NCBI GenBank assembly: GCA_016744415.1
Contig: JADGEL010000001.1
Span: 372,001 to 436,000, forward strand
Reading direction: 5' to 3'
Source of the DNA: Flavobacteriaceae bacterium
GTDB lineage: Bacteria; Bacteroidota; Bacteroidia; Flavobacteriales; Flavobacteriaceae
DNA: 64,000 nucleotides
The notes under the pieces were generated by a model. It worked only from the letters and a program-made list of their open reading frames with translations. It did not search any database and was not told the DNA's origin. Shown one piece after another: positions 58,680 to 64,000 of this stretch. Numbering within the stretch: position 1 is the first letter of the stretch; every line of letters begins with the position of its first letter. Both the position numbers and the translations under genes were made by a program.

Positions 58680-61600
58680 TTGAGTAAACAGTTTATTGTT
58701 GATTTTTTTGATCAATCTGATAAAGTAAATCAACTTGTTAGTTCATTACAATTCGAAAAAAACAGATTAGAAATTTCTAATTTGGTAGGGTCTTCTTTGT
58801 CTTTTGTTATTTCATCTACTTTTAAAAAAACTGAAAAAACCTTTTTATTAATCTTTAATGATAAGGAAGAAGCCGCCTATTATTTGAACGATTTAGAACA
58901 GTTAATTGGCGATAAAAACGTGTTGTTTTATCCTGGATCTTATCGTAGACCATATCAAATTGAAGAGACTGATAATGCTAATATTTTATTAAGATCCGAA
59001 GTTTTAAATAGGATTAACTCTCGTAAAAAACCTGCGATTATTGTCACATATCCTGATGCATTATTTGAACAAGTTATCACCAAAAAAGAGTTAGAAAGGA
59101 GTACTTTAAAACTTTCGGTTAGAGAAGAATTGTCTTTAGATTTTGTCAACGAAATGTTGTTTGAATACAATTTTAAACGTGAGGATTTTGTAACTGAACC
59201 AGGAGAATTTTCAGTTCGTGGAGGAATCATAGATGTCTTTTCTTTTTCTAATGACGAGCCTTATCGAATCGAGTTCTTTGGTGATGAAGTTGATAGTATT
59301 AGAACTTTTGATGTAGAAACACAGTTGTCATCAGAAAGGCTGAAAAAAATCAGCATTATGCCAAATGTTGAAAATAAGATGTTAGAAGAAAAGCGTGAGA
59401 GCTTTTTAAAATACATCTCATCAAAAACGGTGGTCTTTTCTAAAAATACAGAATTGTTATCTGCTCGGTTAGATAAATTATTTGAAAAAGCCAACATTGC
59501 ATTTTCTGAATTATCATCAGAAATAAAGCATGGAAAACCATCTGAATTATTTTGTAACGGTACACTAATTAAAAATCAGTTAGAAGATTTTAAATTGGTT
59601 GAAGCGGGGATTTCTCATCATACTGAACTTCTTTCTACTACTCATAATAATATAACATTCAACACTAAACCTCAGCCATCATTCAACAAACAATTTGACT
59701 TACTGATTGTAAATCTGCAAGAAAATACCAAAAAAGGCTTTACAAACTACCTGTTTTGTGACAACGAAAAACAAGCCAAACGTTTTGATGATATTTTTAC
59801 TGATGTTGACGAAAATGTAGTTTACAAAACAATTGTATTTCCATTATATCAAGGTTTTATTGATGTTGACAATAAAATTATTTGCTATACCGATCATCAA
59901 ATCTTTGAGCGCTATCATAAATTCCGATTAAAAAATGGATATGCAAAAAAGCAATCTATCACTTTAAAGGAATTGACTAATCTCGAAATTGGAGATTATG
60001 TAACACACATAGATCACGGTATTGGAAAATTTGGTGGGCTCCAAAAAATTGACGTTCAAGGCAAGCAACAAGAAGCTATCAAACTAATTTATGGAGATAG
60101 AGATGTTTTGTATTTGAGCATTCACTCACTTCATAAAATTTCTAAATACAACGGTAAAGATGGTAAAGCTCCCAAAATGTACAAACTGGGTTCGGGAGCT
60201 TGGAAAAAATTAAAACAAAAAACCAAAACCCGTGTTAAGCAAATTGCCTACGATTTAATAAAACTATACGCTAAACGAAAAATGGAGAAAGGTTTCCGTT
60301 ATAACCCAGATAGTTTTATGCAACATGAGTTAGAGGCGAGCTTTTTATTTGAAGATACTCCTGATCAATTTACTGCAACTGCAGATGTAAAAGCCGATAT
60401 GGAAAAAGAACAACCCATGGATCGTTTGGTCTGTGGCGATGTTGGTTTTGGAAAAACAGAGGTTGCAATTCGTGCAGCATTTAAAGCTGTAGATAATGGA
60501 AAACAGGTTGCTATTTTGGTACCTACAACCATTTTGGCATTTCAACATTTCAAGACTTTTTCTGAACGATTAAAGGACTTTCCTGTAACTGTTGATTATC
60601 TCAACAGGTTCCGAACTACCAACCAACGAAAGGAAGTTTTAAATAATTTAGAAAATGGAAGCCTTGATATTGTCATCGGTACGCATAAATTGGTTAGCAA
60701 ACAAGTAAAATTTAAAGATTTAGGTTTACTAATTGTTGATGAAGAACAAAAATTTGGAGTATCAGTAAAAGACAAATTGAAGACCATCAAAGAAAATGTT
60801 GACACCTTAACATTAACAGCAACGCCAATCCCTAGAACTCTACAGTTTAGTTTAATGGCTGCGCGAGATTTATCAGTAATTACAACACCTCCACCAAACA
60901 GACATCCTATCGATACGCAAGTTATTCGATTTAATGAAGAAACAATTCGCGATGCAGTACAGTATGAAATTTCTCGTGGTGGACAAGTTTTTTTTATTCA
61001 TAACCGAATTGAGAATATCAAAGAAGTTGCTGGCATGATACAACGTTTGGTGCCAAATGCAAAAATTGCAATTGGGCATGGGCAAATGGAAGGAAAAAAA
61101 TTAGAAAAACTCATGCTCGCTTTTATGAACAATGAATTTGATGTTTTGGTTTCTACTACGATTGTTGAAAGTGGTTTGGATGTGCCAAATGCTAACACTA
61201 TTTTTATCAACAATGCTAATAATTTTGGATTGTCAGACCTTCATCAAATGCGAGGTCGGGTGGGTAGATCTAATAAAAAAGCCTTTTGTTATTTTATTAC
61301 GCCACCATATCATGTGATGACCGATGATGCTAGAAAACGTATTGAGGCTTTAGTGTTATTTTCTGATTTAGGTAGCGGATTAAATATTGCCATGAAAGAT
61401 TTGGAAATTCGTGGGGCAGGTGATTTATTGGGAGGAGAACAAAGTGGGTTTATCAATGATATCGGATTTGACACCTATCAAAAAATATTGAACGAAGCAA
61501 TTGAAGAACTTAAAGATAATGAGTTTAAGGAATTGTATAAAGATGATGGAAAACCAAAAGTCTATGTAAAAGAGGTGCAAATAGATTCTGATTTTGAGAT

Positions 61601-62024
61601 TTTAATTCCAGATGATTATATCTCGGTAATTTCTGAACGATTAAGTCTATACAATAAATTAGGAGAGCTTAAATCTGAAGAAGAATTGCAAAAATTTGAA
61701 CAAAATATGATTGATAGGTTTGGTGAAATTCCAACCCAAGTTGTTGATTTGTTTAACTCTGTCCGAATCAAGTGGATTGCAAAAGAGTTAGGATTAGAAC
61801 GGATTATTTTAAAACAAAAAAGAATGATTGGATACTTTATTGCCGATCAACAAAGTGACTTTTATCAGACAGAAAACTTTACAAGAGTACTAAATTACCT
61901 CAAGAAAAACTCAACAACTTGTGTGATGAAAGAAAAACAAACCAAAAATGGCTTGCGACTTCTTATCACGTTTATTAGGGTTGAATCTGTTCAAAAAGCA
62001 TTAGAAGTTTTGAATAAAATATAG
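58680..62024 (+). CDS. mfd: Transcription-repair coupling factor Mfd
   Basis: Removes stalled RNA polymerase and recruits UvrA. 1114 residues. The N-terminal UvrB-like region has ISNLVGSSLSFVISSTFKK. The RNA polymerase interaction domain is LEIGDYVTHIDHGIGKFGGL. The helicase has Walker A CGDVGFGKTEVAIRAAF, LLIVDEEQKFGV, TLTATPIPRTLQFSLMAARD, and GRVGRSNKKAFCYF. A TRCF C-terminal domain follows. The frame starts with TTG at 58680 (LSKQFIVDFF); no ATG or GTG lies nearby, and the -7 box is 16 nt upstream. The downstream EamA gene starts 1 nt after the stop. Confidence 0.97.
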   Translation: MSKQFIVDFFDQSDKVNQLVSSLQFEKNRLEISNLVGSSLSFVISSTFKKTEKTFLLIFNDKEEAAYYLNDLEQLIGDKNVLFYPGSYRRPYQIEETDNANILLRSEVLNRINSRKKPAIIVTYPDALFEQVITKKELERSTLKLSVREELSLDFVNEMLFEYNFKREDFVTEPGEFSVRGGIIDVFSFSNDEPYRIEFFGDEVDSIRTFDVETQLSSERLKKISIMPNVENKMLEEKRESFLKYISSKTVVFSKNTELLSARLDKLFEKANIAFSELSSEIKHGKPSELFCNGTLIKNQLEDFKLVEAGISHHTELLSTTHNNITFNTKPQPSFNKQFDLLIVNLQENTKKGFTNYLFCDNEKQAKRFDDIFTDVDENVVYKTIVFPLYQGFIDVDNKIICYTDHQIFERYHKFRLKNGYAKKQSITLKELTNLEIGDYVTHIDHGIGKFGGLQKIDVQGKQQEAIKLIYGDRDVLYLSIHSLHKISKYNGKDGKAPKMYKLGSGAWKKLKQKTKTRVKQIAYDLIKLYAKRKMEKGFRYNPDSFMQHELEASFLFEDTPDQFTATADVKADMEKEQPMDRLVCGDVGFGKTEVAIRAAFKAVDNGKQVAILVPTTILAFQHFKTFSERLKDFPVTVDYLNRFRTTNQRKEVLNNLENGSLDIVIGTHKLVSKQVKFKDLGLLIVDEEQKFGVSVKDKLKTIKENVDTLTLTATPIPRTLQFSLMAARDLSVITTPPPNRHPIDTQVIRFNEETIRDAVQYEISRGGQVFFIHNRIENIKEVAGMIQRLVPNAKIAIGHGQMEGKKLEKLMLAFMNNEFDVLVSTTIVESGLDVPNANTIFINNANNFGLSDLHQMRGRVGRSNKKAFCYFITPPYHVMTDDARKRIEALVLFSDLGSGLNIAMKDLEIRGAGDLLGGEQSGFINDIGFDTYQKILNEAIEELKDNEFKELYKDDGKPKVYVKEVQIDSDFEILIPDDYISVISERLSLYNKLGELKSEEELQKFEQNMIDRFGEIPTQVVDLFNSVRIKWIAKELGLERIILKQKRMIGYFIADQQSDFYQTENFTRVLNYLKKNSTTCVMKEKQTKNGLRLLITFIRVESVQKALEVLNKI

Positions 62025-62025
62025 C

Positions 62026-62883
62026 ATGGAGAACAGCCATTTTAAAAACTTATCAGTATTAATTCTTGCCTCTTTATTTATTAGCACTTCAGGTGTTTTA
62101 GGTAAATTCATTGATTTACCAACGCCAGTAATTATTTGGGGGCGGTGCTTTGTGGGGATGATAGCCCTTTCCATATATTGTAAGGTTCAAGGTATAGAAA
62201 TTTTACGTTTATCAAAAAAAGAACGCTTTCCTTTTTTCTTAAGTGCTCTATTTTTAGGAGCACATTGGATTACTTATTTCTATTCATTAAAAGCTTCAAA
62301 TGTTGCTATCGGAATGCTTTCACTATTTACTTTTCCAGTACTAACAGCATTATTAGAACCATTATTTGGAAAGGAGAAATTCAAACCAATTCATATTTTG
62401 TTGGGATGCTTAATATTACTGGGCATTTATATTTTAGCTCCAGATTTAGATTTTGAAAATTCGCATGTCAAAGGAATTCTCTTAGGATTATTATCTGCGC
62501 TATTTTATGCAGTTCGTATTCTTATTTTAAAACGATATACCCACAAATACGATGGGTCTATGTTGATGCTCTTTCAACTAGTAATTTTATCTGTTGTATT
62601 GATTCCTGTACTATTCTCATTTGATATCTCGGGTATTAAAACGCAATACCCTTATGTGCTGCTTTTGGGATTATTAACCACCGCTATCGGTCATACTTTA
62701 TTTGTAAAAAGTCTAAAACATTTTACAGCAGCCACAGCAAGCATTATTGGAAGTGTTCAACCCATTTTTGGAATCATCATTGCGTTTTTGTTCTTATCAG
62801 AAATCCCAACGTTAAATACTGTTTTTGGAGGATTGTTGATTCTCGCTACGGTAGTTATTGAAAGTGTGATGGCAAGAAACTAG
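62026..62883 (+). CDS. EamA/DMT-family transporter
   Basis: 285 residues, ten helices. FKNLSVLILASLFISTSGVL opens helix 1; PVIIWGRCFVGMIALSIYC, ALFLGAHWITYFYSLKASNV, IGMLSLFTFPVLTALLEPLF follow; the second repeat has LLLGLLTTAIGHTLFVKSLK and IIGSVQPIFGIIIAFLFL. The substrate is unknown. It starts one base after mfd, so it is translated from the mfd transcript. Confidence 0.93.
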   Translation: MENSHFKNLSVLILASLFISTSGVLGKFIDLPTPVIIWGRCFVGMIALSIYCKVQGIEILRLSKKERFPFFLSALFLGAHWITYFYSLKASNVAIGMLSLFTFPVLTALLEPLFGKEKFKPIHILLGCLILLGIYILAPDLDFENSHVKGILLGLLSALFYAVRILILKRYTHKYDGSMLMLFQLVILSVVLIPVLFSFDISGIKTQYPYVLLLGLLTTAIGHTLFVKSLKHFTAATASIIGSVQPIFGIIIAFLFLSEIPTLNTVFGGLLILATVVIESVMARN

Positions 62884-62888
62884 TGTGT

Positions 62889-62916
62889 TTGACATTTGAA
62901 AAAAATTGTATCTTTG
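62889..62916 (+). promoter_or_regulatory. Promoter of the bacilliredoxin gene
   Basis: TTG at 62889-62891, a 17-nt spacer, TATCTTTG at 62909-62916: a full consensus match. It overlaps an earlier in-frame ATG (62906), which is therefore not the start. Confidence 0.75.
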
Positions 62917-62938
62917 CATCCAATTTAAAACACAAATT

Positions 62939-63349
62939 ATGTATCCAGAAGAATTAGTAAAGCCAATGCGTTCAGAACTTGAAAATGCTGGTTTTACATC
63001 ATTACATACAACCGATGAAGTAGATGTAGCAATAGCAAAAGAAGGAACAACACTAGTTGTTGTGAATTCTGTTTGCGGTTGTGCCGCAGGTACAGCAAGA
63101 CCAGGAGCTATTGCTTCTTTAGGTTTCGATAAAACACCAACTAATTTAGTAACTGTATTTGCAGGAGTTGATGGCGAAGCAACAAATAAGGCAAGAGAAT
63201 TTATGATTCCTTTCCCTCCATCTTCACCTTCAATGGCATTGTTTAAAGATGGGCAATTGGTGCACATGTTAGAGCGTCATCATATTGAAGGCCGATCAGC
63301 TCAAGACATTGCAGGAAACTTAGCAGGAGCTTACGATGAATTTTGCTAA
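62939..63349 (+). CDS. BrxA/BrxB family bacilliredoxin
   Basis: 136 residues, thioredoxin-like. MYPEELVKPMRSELENAGFT is the family opening. The CGC redox motif is in VVNSVCGCAAGTARPGA; LVTVFAGVDGEATNKAREF follows. In Firmicutes these proteins remove bacillithiol from oxidised proteins; Bacteroidota homologues may use bacillithiol or another thiol. The ATG at 62939 is fixed by the promoter at 62889-62916. It has its own terminator. Confidence 0.95.
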   Translation: MYPEELVKPMRSELENAGFTSLHTTDEVDVAIAKEGTTLVVVNSVCGCAAGTARPGAIASLGFDKTPTNLVTVFAGVDGEATNKAREFMIPFPPSSPSMALFKDGQLVHMLERHHIEGRSAQDIAGNLAGAYDEFC

Positions 63350-63384
63350 CCCTTCTTAAAAGGAAAAGTTTAAATAAAAATTAG

Positions 63385-63420
63385 AATCCGTTCATTTAAT
63401 TGAACGGATTTTTTATTTTT
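63385..63420 (+). terminator. Terminator after the bacilliredoxin gene
   Basis: AATCCGTTCA (63385-63394), loop TTTAAT, TGAACGGATT (63401-63410), then a T-rich tract: a perfect 10-bp stem. Confidence 0.9.
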
Positions 63421-63425
63421 AACCT

Positions 63426-64000
63426 ATGGATAATACTCAACAAAAAACAATCGATAATACAATTTTGTTTGTCAAAAAAACTTTAGAAAATGCTGAAGGC
63501 GGTCATGATTGGTTTCATATAGAACGTGTTTATAAAAATGCTAAACTCATTTCTAAAACCGAAAATGTTGATGATTTTATCGTTGCTCTTGGTGCTTTAT
63601 TACATGATATCGCCGATGCAAAATTTTATGATGGTGACGAAACCATAGGTCCAAAAATGGCAAGTAAATTTTTAGAATCTCAGCATGTTGAAAAGTTAGT
63701 CATTGATCATGTTGTGAATATTATCAATCATATTTCTTATAAAAATTCCTTGAATACTTCTGGTGACAAATGGACATCACCTGAGTTAGAAGTTGTTCAA
63801 GATGCTGATAGATTAGATGCAATTGGCGCTATCGGAATAGCACGTTGTTTTAACTATGGTGGGTTTAAAAATAGACAACTTTACAATCCTGAAATTCATC
63901 CAAATCTAAGCATGGATAAAGAAAATTATAAAAAATCTGATTCACCAACTATTAATCATTTTTATGAAAAACTATTGTTGCTCAAAGATAAAATGAATAC
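63426..64000 (+). CDS. HD-domain phosphohydrolase, N-terminal 191 codons (runs off the window)
   Basis: I translated this frame by hand from the ATG at 63426; it is open to the end of the window. The metal-binding pattern is GGHDWFHIERV (first His), ALLHDIADAKF (HD pair), and VQDADRLDAIGAIGIAR (distal Asp), which fits the HD family of YedJ-like predicted phosphohydrolases. These usually have about 200-220 residues, so most of the gene is present. The ATG lies 16 nt after the stem of the bacilliredoxin terminator. The substrate is unknown. Confidence 0.93.
   Translation, partial: MDNTQQKTIDNTILFVKKTLENAEGGHDWFHIERVYKNAKLISKTENVDDFIVALGALLHDIADAKFYDGDETIGPKMASKFLESQHVEKLVIDHVVNIINHISYKNSLNTSGDKWTSPELEVVQDADRLDAIGAIGIARCFNYGGFKNRQLYNPEIHPNLSMDKENYKKSDSPTINHFYEKLLLLKDKMN

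Noticed and set aside
62906-62938. Upstream ATG extending the bacilliredoxin by 11 residues
   Set aside because: The codons overlap a full consensus promoter (62889-62916), and MYPEELVKP is the family's usual start.

Overview
The window looks like ordinary chromosome of a member of the Flavobacteriaceae (Bacteroidota); I cannot fix the genus. The evidence is the low GC content, the gliding genes gldE-gldD in the order mutY-ssb-gldE-gldD, a complete Bat (aerotolerance) operon behind moxR, near-absence of Shine-Dalgarno sequences, and many upstream regions with the Bacteroidota promoter pattern TTG-N(17-23)-TAnnTTTG. I see no insertion sequence, prophage, integrase or CRISPR array.

Layout. 1-10.3 kb: the 5' part of a malic enzyme gene, epoxyqueuosine reductase, then a molybdenum-cofactor island. 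moaD and moaE (with rluF and a DUF1456 gene) are on the plus strand. They face a minus-strand run waaA-moaA-moeA-moaC-mobA-(60-aa membrane protein)-moeB/thiF. 10.4-18 kb: rplU-rpmA, a DMT exporter, two small metal-site lipoproteins, and the mutY-ssb-gldE-gldD-ctaA operon. 17.8-20 kb: HU, a 30-aa very basic protein and RNase G. 20-30.4 kb: uvrC with a patatin/beta-barrel gene, an enlarged leuS, a SemiSWEET transporter, an orphan NtrY-like kinase and an enoyl-CoA hydratase. 30.4-40.3 kb: an unknown gene, cvpA, a TRIC-type channel, and the moxR-DUF58-BatD-like-batA-batB-batC-batD-batE operon. 40.5-49.4 kb: lpxH, a C-terminal processing protease, dCMP deaminase, tRNA-Leu(CAA), prs-rplY-pth, queD with an enoyl-CoA hydratase homologue, a MATE transporter and an alpha/beta hydrolase. 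49.4-57.4 kb: an AddB-like nuclease and an AddA-like helicase-nuclease, separated by an OmpA protein with thrombospondin type 3 repeats, and a TerB-like gene. 57.5-64 kb: a double-VOC protein, mfd, a second DMT exporter, a bacilliredoxin and the start of an HD-domain hydrolase.

How the genes work together. The Moco genes cover GTP to the sulfurated dithiolene and the late MoeA/MobA steps, but no MogA/MoaB-type adenylyltransferase and no molybdoenzyme is in the window. queD and queG act early and last in queuosine synthesis. waaA and lpxH belong to Kdo-lipid A synthesis. uvrC, mfd, mutY, ssb and the AddAB-like pair are DNA repair genes.

The most unusual item is leuS. The 1122-residue LeuRS carries an in-frame insert of about 135 residues just before the CP1 editing-domain motif. 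The insert reads as a DUF559/Vsr-like endonuclease domain with a partly degraded active site. A second extra stretch of about 45 residues lies between the catalytic halves. Other points to follow are a MobB-like domain without a P-loop fused to MobA, a Cys-rich lipoprotein made of two 111-bp repeats beside a CX3C HMA-type lipoprotein, a family of decayed intergenic palindromes, and several genes whose -7 box sits almost on the start codon.
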